A DNA stretch of 64,000 nt from Umbilicaria muhlenbergii. Its lineage: Eukaryota; Ascomycota; Lecanoromycetes; Umbilicariales; Umbilicariaceae. The notes under the pieces are model-generated. The model was not told the DNA's origin. It made no database searches and saw nothing but the letters and a program-made list of their open reading frames with translations. Each line of letters starts with the position of its first letter. Positions within the stretch are counted from its first letter, which is position 1. Position numbers and translations under genes: made by a program. Positions 23,770-33,880 of this stretch are shown here, piece after piece. Location: the NCBI GenBank assembly GCA_000611775.1, contig KK106985.1:1288291-1352290 (forward strand), given 5' to 3'.

Positions 23770-26700
23770 ATGGAGAAAAGGCCCAAACAACACAGAGCGC
23801 GTGGGGCGTTCCGCCCCCACAACACCCTGCTCTCAACAGAGACGCCACAATTCTCACTTGAATCTCGAACACCTCGCACACCGTTTCATGCTCACGAACA
23901 TCTTCCACCAAAAGCAGAAGCGATCGACTTAGAGTGGTATGAAAATCAGCGGGAACAGCATCGACACCTCCATTTAACTGAGTCGGTCGAAGATACGCAA
24001 TCGCTACCCTCCACAAGCTCGCCCATCTTCGAATTCACAGGTAATTCTAGAAGTGACATTTCTAGACTGGGTGACTCGAGCTCCATATTCTCCTTCTCCT
24101 CGCCGGCCCAAGAAGCGTTCGAACCAGCGGCTTCAATCGGAAGACCAACTCTCAATCCTACCAATGCAAGTCCTCAGCAAACCAACTTCACTTACGACCG
24201 TTATCAATACCTAACAGGCACACTTATCAAGCCTGTTACTGCGTCCCCATCACCTCGTCGCACTGAGAAAGATAACGAACAACCTACCACCATGGTGGTC
24301 GAACGAGAGCCGCCCAAGGCTCCTTTGTCACCGCAAAAGCCATACCAGCAGCCCATACAGAAGTTTCAACAGCCCGAATTTGGAAAGGCTAGCCCCCTTC
24401 AATCGAGGGTCTTCAACGTGCCAAAGCCGCATCAGACACGACCTGAACACCACAGGCCGGCACCCACAGCTGGGCCGGCACATGTGCAACAGACATCAAA
24501 AGAGCCTCTGCCAGTACCTAGTCACATCATACCCCAACAGCCAGCGCCTTACAGACCGAGTCATGTAACTCCAAGCTACCCCGACGTGGTGGAAATCCCA
24601 CGGCCAGTAAATCACCCCACATGGACAACCCACCGCGCGCAGCCACCCACTTTCTCGTCCATTGGCGGTGGGCTCGGTGGCTTTACCTCAATTAATCCCT
24701 ACCAGAAACAGCCACAGTATGTAGATCTTACAGCTGCCCGGGATGACTTCAACCCAGATGCTGCGCTCCTGGACGAAAGGTTTGGTGCGGCGGATCCTTA
24801 TACGTACGTGGATGCCGCGAAAGCCACTGAGAACATCAAAGCTCTTCTAGAAGGAGCTTTTGAAGACGAAGAAGACAAGCCAAGGACAAGGGCAAGGAAG
24901 AAGAGAATGGAAGCTGAGACTGCGGGCTTGACGGAGAAGCTACAGAACTTGAGTGTCACACCCGAGGACCAAGGACAAGAGGAAGACGGTGATGAGGATG
25001 ATGGCACAGTTGAGGGATTGAACGTAAAGCTGTTGCCTCATCAGGTGGATGGTGTGGAATGGATGAAGGAGAAGGAGATTGGGACACAGAAGAAGAATGG
25101 GGTCTTGCCAAAGGGTGGAATACTTGCTGACGATGTAGGTTATTTTGGTGAACGTAGCTGGCTTTAAGCTAATATGTTACAGATGGGTCTTGGGAAGACA
25201 ATACAATCGATAGCCCTAATCCTAACAAACCCACGGCCTTCGTCGTCAATAAGCAATGCTGAGATCAAACGAAAGATTCCAAGTAACGTTGATAAGGGTA
25301 CTTTGGTTGTCGCGCCTCTAGCTTTGATCAGGCAATGGGAGGCCGAGATCAGCAACCGGGTAACTGAGAGCCACAAATTGCGGGTTTGCGTTCACCATGG
25401 GCCGCAACGTACGAAGCGCTTCCAAGATTTGCGCAAATACGACGTTGTCATTACTACTTACCAGATCCTTGTTTCAGAACACGCCAATTCCTCGGAAACA
25501 GATGGTGGTCTCAAGGTTGGCTGCTTTGGGCTCCATTGGTACCGGGTCATTCTGGACGAAGCCCATACGATCAAGAACCGTAATGCGAAAGCTACGCAGG
25601 CGTGCTACGCATTGAGGGCCGAATATCGATGGTGTCTGACTGGTACCCCAATGCAGAACAACCTTGACGAGCTGCAAAGCCTGATCAAATTCTTGCGAAT
25701 CAAGCCTTACAACGAGCTTCCTGTCTGGAAGGATCAGATTACGAGACCTATGAATAACGGCCGTGGCGGTGTTGCAATAAAGCGCTTACAATATTTCCTT
25801 AGAGTATTCATGAAGCGGCGAACGAAGGACGTTCTCAAAAGGGAGGGCGCACTTAATCCTGGCGGAAAAGCATCTGTCGAAGGCGGCCCCAAAAGTGCGT
25901 TTAAGATCACCGCACGTAAGATCGAGAAGGTCGTTGCAAACTTCGAGCCAGCTGAGCGAGGTTTCTATGACCGTCTGGAAAAGCGGACAGATATAAGCTT
26001 GGAACAGATGATGGGTGGGCAGAAGTTGAACTACGCTAGCGCGTTGACCTTGTTATTGCGGCTACGACAGGCATGCAATCACCCGGAACTTGTTGGTAGC
26101 AGTATGGCGAAAGATAAAGATGCACTCACTATTGGACAGGCTGTAGGTGGCCAAACACCGAGGAAACCGAAGGCGGTCGATAGCGGGCCAGATGATCTGG
26201 CAGACTTACTTGGGGGCCTGAGCGTCCAGACAAAAAGGTGCGACATCTGCCAGATTGAGCTGAGCCCGGAACTGGCTTCGTCGGGATCGATACGGTGTAC
26301 GGAATGTGATGCAGATCTCATCGAACAGAAGAAACTGAAGCGGCAAGACAAGAAGCACAGCAGTCACAGAGATGAAAGAGGCGCAAAGAACACAAATGCC
26401 AAGCCTAGAGCACGTATTAGTAGGACTCGACATGATGTGGAAGACAGTGACGATGAAGAGGGAGAGGGTGAATGGGTGGTTCCTGAAGCTCGCCGCCGCA
26501 TACCGAACCTAGGGAAAGCGGGTGGAAGCGATGATGAAAACGCGGAAGGCGGTGGCGAATGGATCGCTTCAGTAGATTCTGACAGCGAGCATGAACCCTC
26601 TGTCCAGATACTCGGGTCCTACAAAAAGAAAGTAGTCAACCTGGACTCATCCGGGGAAGAAGCCGGCAGCTCGGGAGAGGAAAACCAAAGCGAAGAGGAA

Positions 26701-27525
26701 GAAGACGAATTCTCCTCAAGTGAGGATGAAGCACAACTGGCAACGTTGGCAACCTCTACAAAAATACAACACCTACTCAAGATCCTCCACCGCGAATGTG
26801 CAAAGAACAAGTTCATTGTTTTTTCGCAATTCACCTCTATGTTGGATCTGATCGAACCATTTCTCAGACGCGACGGCCTTGTCTTCACAAGATATGATGG
26901 CAGCATGCGCAACGACCATCGAGAAGCCAGTCTTGAACGACTTCGGAACGAAAGCAAAACACGAATCCTCCTGTGCAGTCTTAAATGTGGATCGTTAGGC
27001 CTGAATTTGACGGCCGCCAGTAGAGTTGTTATCCTCGAACCTTTCTGGAATCCTGTGAGTCCTTCTTTCTCCCCGAGTATTCGTTCCCCCCTCAGAAGTC
27101 GCTGACATGGTACGTAGTTTGTCGAAGAACAGGCTATCGACCGTGTGCACCGCCTGAATCAGACTGTCGATGTGATTGTCTACAAGATTACCATTGCAAA
27201 TACAGTCGAGGAGCGCATTCTCGACTTACAAGAAAAGAAGCGTGCGCTTGCCGAGGCAGCTATAGAGGGTAAAGCGGCCGCGAACTTGAGCATGAAAGAC
27301 ATTCTCAACTTGTTCAAGAGAGACGCAGAGCATGTGCAGGACAGCGAAGACGTGGGTGGGTTGGGAAGTAAGATGAGGGTTCTGGGTATCGGAGCGCAGG
27401 CCGTTGCAGATGTGGGGGTTGTTGTAGGAGGCATGGCGAAGACAAAGCGGGCGACGCCGCCTGTCATGGAGAGGAGCAAGGGCAATGTGAGGAAAGAAGA
27501 TCCAATCTATTCAAGGCGTTGGTGA
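23770..27525 (+). CDS. SNF2-family DNA-dependent ATPase (ULS1/Rrp-like)
   Basis: Three exons (23770-25134, 25183-27054, 27118-27525), introns of 48 and 63 bp, 1,214 residues. Residues 1-420 are disordered and Pro/Gln-rich. The ATPase core follows: GGILADDMGLGKT (Walker A Lys460), DEAH at 580-583, LTGTPMQNN, then after a long insert [29 protein letters not shown] and the arginine-finger motif [11 protein letters not shown] (about 1084-1094). The insert between the two lobes (roughly 790-1000) has paired cysteines (CDICQ ... CTECD) instead of a full RING finger, then acidic Ser/Glu-rich tracts. The architecture fits the Rad5/Rad16/ULS1 branch, whose members move along DNA and remove stalled or SUMO-modified proteins; the exact orthologue is not settled. 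Nuclear location expected. Confidence 0.88.
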
Positions 27526-28079
27526 TGCGGGTGGAGGGCTGTATGGGGACATGATGCATTGAAGATACCCTCGTGCGCAGTCAGGATAGCAGCCACAGAT
27601 GGCGTTGGAGAATGCAATGGTCGTTAATAAGTCCGAGACTAGCTACGTGATTATGACAATTCAACATCAACATTCTGCTGTCACTGTCAGGTTAATGGAT
27701 GGACTCGAAGCAATGAGTATGGAATTGTTCGGTTACGCTGGTGTGACGACCTCGATAGTGGCATGACGTAGCTGCTTAGGCGCTTTTTGGGAACATGGTA
27801 CGAGCAATTACCTTACCATGCTCTCGAGCAGTTGAAGACATTCTCTACCCACAAGGACTTTGACTCATTCATTGTGAATATCATTCGCTGTCTGAAAAGC
27901 ATCACAAGGTAGCTACATATTTATCGACTGGTACCAGGGCTAGCAGTTCACGTTCAAGGCTAATATTCGCCCCTTCCTCTAAAGTATCCCAACAGGATCA
28001 CACAGGACAACTGTTGGCAATCGCGAACCTGAGACCCCCCAGACGACTCTAAAACATCGCCATTGATCAAGTTGCCACA
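27526..28079. other. Intergenic
   Basis: 3' flank of the SNF2 gene and promoter of the next plus-strand gene. Nothing else seen. Confidence 0.5.
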
Positions 28080-28654
28080 ATGATCTCCACCGTCTCCAAA
28101 AGGCTCTTGCCAATGGCGAGATCCTGCCTTCTCCGCCGAACCGTCCCAGCACTGAGCTTCCAATCCCATTCCCCAGCCACCACCCGACCCTTTTCCCAAT
28201 CGGCAGGCCTTGCCTACCCTAGGAAAGATAGCCAAGACAAAGACAGCATCCAACCCGAAGCAACCGAATACAGCAAGAGCGGTACGGATGACCAGGCAGC
28301 CCAGCAAGACGACGCGGCATTCGATCCCGATAAGACGAGCCCGGAGGAGCAGAAAGATACTGCCGGCGCAGGGAATGTGAGTAAAGCGAAAGCGAGCAAA
28401 GCAAGGTTTTGCCGTTTAGTTCTGCCTTTTGTCTTTGACGTGATCGTTTACTGGGTTCTTGGGCTGATACTTAAATTTTGCGATAGGATGGCAACCCGCT
28501 CGATGTCAGTCCGGCGAATCCGGACGTGAGCCAGCAGAGAGGGCCGACGGAGGGAGGGGCGGAGAATTCGGCGGAGAGCTCGAGTGATTCGGGGAGTGAT
28601 CGGAAGAGGTCCAGTGGTGGGGGGAGCCCGAATAAGGGGAAGAAGGTTGCGTGA
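28080..28654 (+). CDS. Small conserved fungal protein, probably mitochondrial
   Basis: Two exons (28080-28376, 28487-28654), 110-bp intron, 154 residues. The N-terminus MISTVSKRLLPMARSCLLRR is basic, hydroxylated and lacks acids, a typical mitochondrial presequence, with a probable cleavage near RPFSQS. The rest is hydrophilic and disordered, with the motif NPLDVSPANPDVS, which I recall as the conserved core of a small fungal family (usually NPLEASPANPEVS). The C-terminus is Ser/Lys-rich. Function unknown. The first-exon frame reads on through the intron to a later stop, but that loses the conserved motif. Confidence 0.7.
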
Positions 28655-28842
28655 TGAGCGGAGGGCTTTCTGATGAGTTGACATGACATGAGAGCTTTCC
28701 ATAGCTGTCTTATACAAATTAAAGAAGCATAGCATTCCCGATCCAGAACCCCACCCTCCATACCTAAAACCCATCATACACTATCTCCACACCCTCCCCC
28801 ATCATTCCCCACCCCCCACTCCTCCATTCCCTCCACGAGCCT

Positions 28843-29598
28843 TCACCCCCCCTTCCCCAACCTCACAATCTCCGCCTGCCCCACCTCCCACACCCCCTCC
28901 GCCNNNNNNNNNNNNNNNNNNNNNNNNNNNNNNNNNNNNNNNNNNNNNNNNNNNNNNNNNNNNNNNNNNNNNNNNNNNNNNNNNNNNNNNNNNNNNNNNN
29001 NNNNNNNNNNNNNNNNNNNNNNNNNNNNNNNNNNNNNNNNNNNNNNNNNNNNNNNNNNNNNNNNNNNNNNNNNNNNNNNNNNNNNNNNNNNNNNNNNNNN
29101 NNNNNNNNNNNNNNNNNNNNNNNNNNNNNNNNNNNNNNNNNNNNNNNNNNNNNNNNNNNNNNNNNNNNNNNNNNNNNNNNNNNNNNNNNNNNNNNNNNNN
29201 NNNNNNNNNNNNNNNNNNNNNNNNNNNNNNNNNNNNNNNNNNNNNNNNNNNNNNNNNNNNNNNNNNNNNNNNNNNNNNNNNNNNNNNNNNNNNNNNNNNN
29301 NNNNNNNNNNNNNNNNNNNNNNNNNNNNNNNNNNNNNNNNNNNNNNNNNNNNNNNNNNNNNNNNNNNNNNNNNNNNNNNNNNNNNNNNNNNNNNNNNNNN
29401 NNNNNNGGCGGGCGAGGGCGTGGATGGTGGGGTGGGAGGGGTGGGTGAGGAGGGTGTGGAGGATTTGGGTGCCCTGAGAGAGGGGGGGGTAAGGTTAGTG
29501 AGTAGTGGTGGAGGGGTGGGGGGAGGGGAGGGGAGGGAAGGACGGACGACGAGGCCGGTGCAGCCGACGATGGCGGCGGTTATGGGGGGTTCTTCCAT
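28843..29598 (-). CDS. FMP52: FMP52-type atypical short-chain dehydrogenase, interrupted by assembly gap
   Basis: Exon 1 (29598-29548) encodes MEEPPITAAIVGCTGLV. A 74-bp intron (GTCCGT donor, CTCAG acceptor at 29475-29474) joins it to GTQILHTLLTHPSHPTIHAL. Together they form the Rossmann GxxGxxG start of the Fmp52/HTATIP2 family, a mitochondrial outer-membrane-associated NAD(P)-binding protein of about 230 residues. 503 Ns then remove most of the coding sequence. After the gap the frame ends VWEVGQAEIVRLGKGG, matching the usual ending with a hydrophobic-Asp/Glu-Ile-Val-Arg-Leu motif. If the gap length is right, about 228 residues would result. The frame across the gap cannot be checked. Confidence 0.72.
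   Translation of the reverse strand: MEEPPITAAIVGCTGLVVRPSLPSPPPTPPPLLTNLTPPSLRAPKSSTPSSPTPPTPPSTPSPAXXXXXXXXXXXXXXXXXXXXXXXXXXXXXXXXXXXXXXXXXXXXXXXXXXXXXXXXXXXXXXXXXXXXXXXXXXXXXXXXXXXXXXXXXXXXXXXXXXXXXXXXXXXXXXXXXXXXXXXXXXXXXXXXXXXXXXXXXXXXXXXXXXXXXXXXXXXXXXXXXXXXXXXXAEGVWEVGQAEIVRLGKGG
28904..29406. other. Assembly gap (503 N)
   Basis: Undetermined bases inside FMP52. The left flank is strongly C-rich and the right flank strongly G-rich on the plus strand, which may explain why sequencing failed. Confidence 1.
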
Positions 29599-30118
29599 TG
29601 GAGGTGTGGGGTGTTGTGGTCGGCTTGTCGAGCCTGTGGTCTTTCTTCGAGACTACCTTATTTTTTGGGTCACTTGGTCGCGTAGGGCTGCGCCTAAAGC
29701 GGGCCGAGGGCTCTAACAATCCCGAAACGCACGATTTATACTCATGTTTACTGGACTTGATGTATGATAAGAGCTTATAAAGCATATGCCCCCGGCGAGT
29801 CTTCACTGCACGGCTTGATGATGACGAGACCATAACAGGCCTGTGACCGTGGGGTGGGGAGAATACGGAGTGAATTGGAGAGAGCACTGGCACTAACGAG
29901 TCTTGTGGAGGAGGCATTGACATTGTTGAAATGGCGGTGCTCTTGAAAAGCTTTTCATTATATCATGCCAAATGTCTAACGATGTTACGTGCCTGATTAG
30001 AGGCTCTAGATCCACTTCCGAACGTAAAGTACATCTTCCAATTTTGTTATATATTCGTTACATACTCATCGTTTGATTTATGTATTTAGCCCACTCAGAG
30101 CGTGAGCATACTTCGAAC
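29599..30118. other. Intergenic
   Basis: FMP52 upstream region and PhoD 3' flank. No gene supported. Confidence 0.5.
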
Positions 30119-32435
30119 TCAGATATCCTCAACATCCTCGTGCGAGATGAAGTAGAGCCCTGTCGTCGTATCGTTTGTCGAATTCGTCTGAACCGTCTTC
30201 CCACCCTTCAGCGCTCCGTTCTCCACGACACCTCCACCAGTCACACCCGAAGAGCCCCGATACAATGCATTAGCCCCGCTCAAAACAGTGAAGTTGGCCA
30301 AGCTAATCTCATCCGGATTCCGGTTGATGATGGTTGGCATCCCGAAGTAGCTCGCGTTGACCGAATCATGGCCAATGTGCAGCTCAAAGTATCCACGATA
30401 ATACAATTCATTCCATTGCAGTTCGCGATTGGCGTTGATCAGCCAAACGCTGGCATTGTTGGCTGCTGCAATGGAGATGTTGTGGCCCGCCGGGCTAGGA
30501 CTAGACACGGCAGTACCAGCGAATTCGACTCCAATAGCGCCTTTACCCGTCGCCGGGTCGTAGGGTTGGTTGTCGAGCCAGACTAGATCGCTGGCCCAGT
30601 TGGCGTGCGAATCGCCGGAGATGACGATGTTATTGCCGATGTTGTGAGAGTAGAGGGTGTTGAATGTGCGGTTGCGGTTGGATTGATAGCCATCCCAGGC
30701 ATCGTAGTCGAGAGGGTCGACGTTGCCATATGCGAGTGATTCGTTGATGCGGGAGAAGACTGGGTTGGTGTTATTGCGGCTGGCGTGTAGATTATTACGG
30801 GATTTCTTACCAGTTTGACTGCCAATAACTCTCCAGGTGGCCTTGCGCTGAGCGGATTCAATGAGTTGGCTGTAAAACCAGTTTTCTTGGCGGCTGCCCA
30901 TCATTGAACGGCCGGCATCGTTGGAGATCTCATGGACGTAGTGAGTATTCCTTGTCAAGTACATAAGCCAGAAGTTTATTATCGGACCTTCAAACATCTC
31001 ACCAGTATAGATCGGTTATGTCTCTGTCGTACTGACGGGTATCAAGCATAATCAGATCAAGCAAAGATCCAATGGAGAAGCTTCTCCAGATACGCAGGTT
31101 GTCGTCCATCTCAACTTGACTACATCGCTGTCAGTGAAGATAGAACGGCACTGGAGTAGCACAGACCGGATAGGCATCCATTCGAAGTAAGCCCGGACAG
31201 CGTTCATCTTGCGCTGGTCTACACTAACGCCTCCGTCTCCAATGAACGATGCCTCCGTATTGTTAAGCTCCGAAGAGCCATCCTGGATGTTGTCAGCGTC
31301 GCGTTTGGTTTAGTTATGTTGATGTTTGACATACTTTGAAGGTATTGTCTGCCACCTGTGAGAGAAGTATTAGCAGCTTTGCACTTGACGATAGTGATTT
31401 GAGACTTATCATGGTCGTCCCAGACTGGAATCCATGGGAACTGCTGATGACTCAACAGAAGATCCAGATCCGTTCGGTATGTAGCGATCCGCTTGCGGTA
31501 ATCGTATAATGTGTAGATAGTTCGGTCTTCAGCGGTTGTCAGCTTTGGAATCTGCCCACAGGGTACACTGGAGCCTACCCGGCAGTGGGATACGGCCAAT
31601 GCTCTGGCCCCACCCGTAATCTCCATTCTTGTATTCGTAGATGTAGTCACCCAGATGAAGGACGTAGTCTACAGAGTCTTTGCGCGCGGGATTTCCAAAG
31701 GCATTGAAGAACCCAAACGCTGGCAAGATCAGTTTCGGTTTGAGCTTTTGGAGAAGCAAAGTACTCACGAAAGTTACTGCACGAGTACACAGCGAGACTG
31801 ATCTTAGTTACGAGGTCGTTTGGTGCGGGTGTTGTTTTGGTTCTACCAAGCGGACTGGTTTTGTTCGAGCCGCAAACGTTGAATTGGTAATAGTACTGGG
31901 TGTACGGGGAAAGTTTCTGAGCTTCGACCTTCCGGAGATGTCAGCATATGTCCTGATGGCGCGGCCCTGTGAGACGTACCTTGAGTGTATAATCAATGTC
32001 AGAGCTGGTGTATGCAGTGCCGGCATCGACTACATGCGCCAAGGTCTTATCCGTAGCAATCTTGAAGTTGATGCAGATTGGCGCAGTGGAAGGGGGAGCA
32101 TTTTCTGAAGTGTCATTCTGGATGGGTACGGGATTGTACAACGGCACGTATCCGGAAACCGTAGAGTTGCTGTTGACATCGTCCGCCATTGGGGCACATC
32201 GTGTCCACAGAATCACAGAACTGGGATAGGGATCTCCGGACGCTACCCCATGGGTGAAGTTCAACTGCGATGCATCGTAAGGCGGGGATCCTCCGTTGCG
32301 TTTGTTCACCTTGTGAATCGACACGCCGAGACCCGGATGGTTGTGCGAAGGGCTTCTGTAGTTGAGATTGCTGGCGTACGACGCCACAGCAGCGCCTGCC
32401 AGAGAGAGAAATGCCAAGAGTCCAAGCATGTTCAC
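30119..32435 (-). CDS. Secreted PhoD-like alkaline phosphatase/phosphodiesterase
   Basis: Nine exons (32435-31980, 31928-31769, 31719-31579, 31526-31408, 31355-31335, 31282-31167, 31119-31003, 30950-30811, 30759-30119), 636 residues, phases consistent throughout. The N-terminus MNMLGLLAFLSLAGAAVAS is a signal peptide. PhoD landmarks are FTHGVASGDPYPSSVILWTR, HLGDYIYEY (Asp230), VWDDHD (289-292), LDTRQYDR (364-370) and SGDSHANW (471-478), which supply metal-binding and catalytic residues. It should cleave phosphomonoesters or diesters outside the cell or in the vacuole. Oddities: a 21-nt exon (VADNTFK), and the intron before it (31407-31356) has no GT or GC donor; the sequence after CAT is GATAAGTCTC. 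The gene is divergent from MET10 and has a CACGTGGG box about 320 bp upstream. Confidence 0.88.
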
Positions 32436-33880
32436 GACGACACACAGATGTCTATCCTGTGCAGCTCCAAAATCTTCACCTGCGGGACTTCCACCCTCTT
32501 ATATAGTGACTGTAGTTCATCGCTACCTGCTGTGAATTCTGGATCCCCGGATCTTGTCCGTATCATGCCAGCTTAGCTATGAGCTTGTCCGACCAATGAT
32601 TGCTGTCCCATTGAGCATGTTGCTTCCACCTTCCGATTGCGTCATGGCGGGGACGTCGTTAGGCTGAGAGAATCTTCCCAGGTCGCCCATCAGCAAGGCA
32701 AAAGCAGCTACTGGAAAAGCATCGATGGGGCGGAGCTTGGTAGGTCGCGACCCACGTGAAAACCTTCCGATGGCCATTGGACGGTCCGAAGGCGCCTTCA
32801 GGGTCAGTCCGCGAATGGTTCCTGCAGGAGGGGACGAGGATGCAAGGAAGATGCATCCAATATCATTGCCGGCTTGCCATTGACGAGGAGTGCCAAGGTG
32901 CCAAGAGAAACGTGGGCGTGCATCTTCCGGAAACCTCCCAATCAACCGTCAGCTTCTCGAGAGGATCGGGCGGCCGAGGTGGGTGCACCCTGTATGAGTG
33001 TTCGAGCGGGGCATCACAGTTAGGAGACACCAACAGTTGCAACGCGCTGGGAAGCTTCTTCTGACTGTATTCCGGATGGTGTCGGCCATTCAGGTGCAAT
33101 TATCATCAGCGGTGCTGGTGAATCGGCATCCGCATCCCTCACGGTCGAGTATGAATACAGGGATCAAACCTACCCGGTAGCGAAAGGACTGGTTCCAACG
33201 GGACGTGTACCGTAAGGTATTACGAGGAAAGTAAGGCACCTACCAGTACCTTGGGTCCCTTCGAATCACCACCAAGTGGAAGTCCTAAGCGAAGAGATCC
33301 GGGGAATCCTTTCGCAGCAAATCGACCAAGCAAAAGCATATTTGTCAGCTCAGTAAGGTAGTCCAATCTCTACCCCACGCCTGGTTGTCTTCAAGACTTC
33401 GACCTCGACTGATCGTTGCCAACCAACGTGGAGAGGGACTTCCCGTGGATGAAATGCCACGGACGTGGATGTTGCGCCTGATGGATCCAGGCTCAGGCCC
33501 CATGGCGCACTTGAACAGATGGAGCGGAAGGGACCTGACTCTTTTCGGGCCTTGCCGACTCCTCCGTGCGGGATGAAGTCATCCGTCGCATCGTGCATTC
33601 CATTATCAGCGGATCTATCCGCCGCTAGGCTATATCAGGGCTAATCCCATGCTTGGTTGCTTGAGGTAATCAATCACGCCATTCAGTCTAGAGGAAAAAA
33701 GTTGCCGAAGTCGCTGCTATTCGCAGGTGGCGGAGGTCTGGATGACAAAAGCTTTCTGTCCGGTTTATTTGCTTACCTCTCTTGTATTTCTTTCCTTGCC
33801 TCTTTCTTGTGTCGCATTCGCATTCGCATTCTGATCCCTTCCTTCCGCGTGCCACTTTTTTGTTCAGAGTACAGAGTACC
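32436..33880. other. Divergent promoter region, PhoD and MET10
   Basis: 1.4 kb without a supported gene. It holds a CACGTG site near PhoD, and close to MET10 a pyrimidine-rich tract (about 33770-33860) with the hexamer CATTCG repeated at 33816-33831, as is common just upstream of strong fungal start codons. Confidence 0.5.
32751..32758 (-). promoter_or_regulatory. Candidate PHO box (CACGTGGG)
   Basis: On the minus strand the site reads CACGTGGG, the high-affinity form bound by Pho4-class bHLH factors (NUC-1/PalcA in moulds). It sits about 320 bp upstream of the PhoD start, a usual distance. The core CACGTGA on the other strand would also fit Cbf1-type regulators of sulfur genes, but MET10 starts 1.1 kb away. 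Confidence 0.5.

Noticed and set aside
29495-29923. 142-codon minus-strand frame over the FMP52 start
   Set aside because: Wrong frame; FMP52 exon 1 and its Rossmann motif use a different frame of the same strand.
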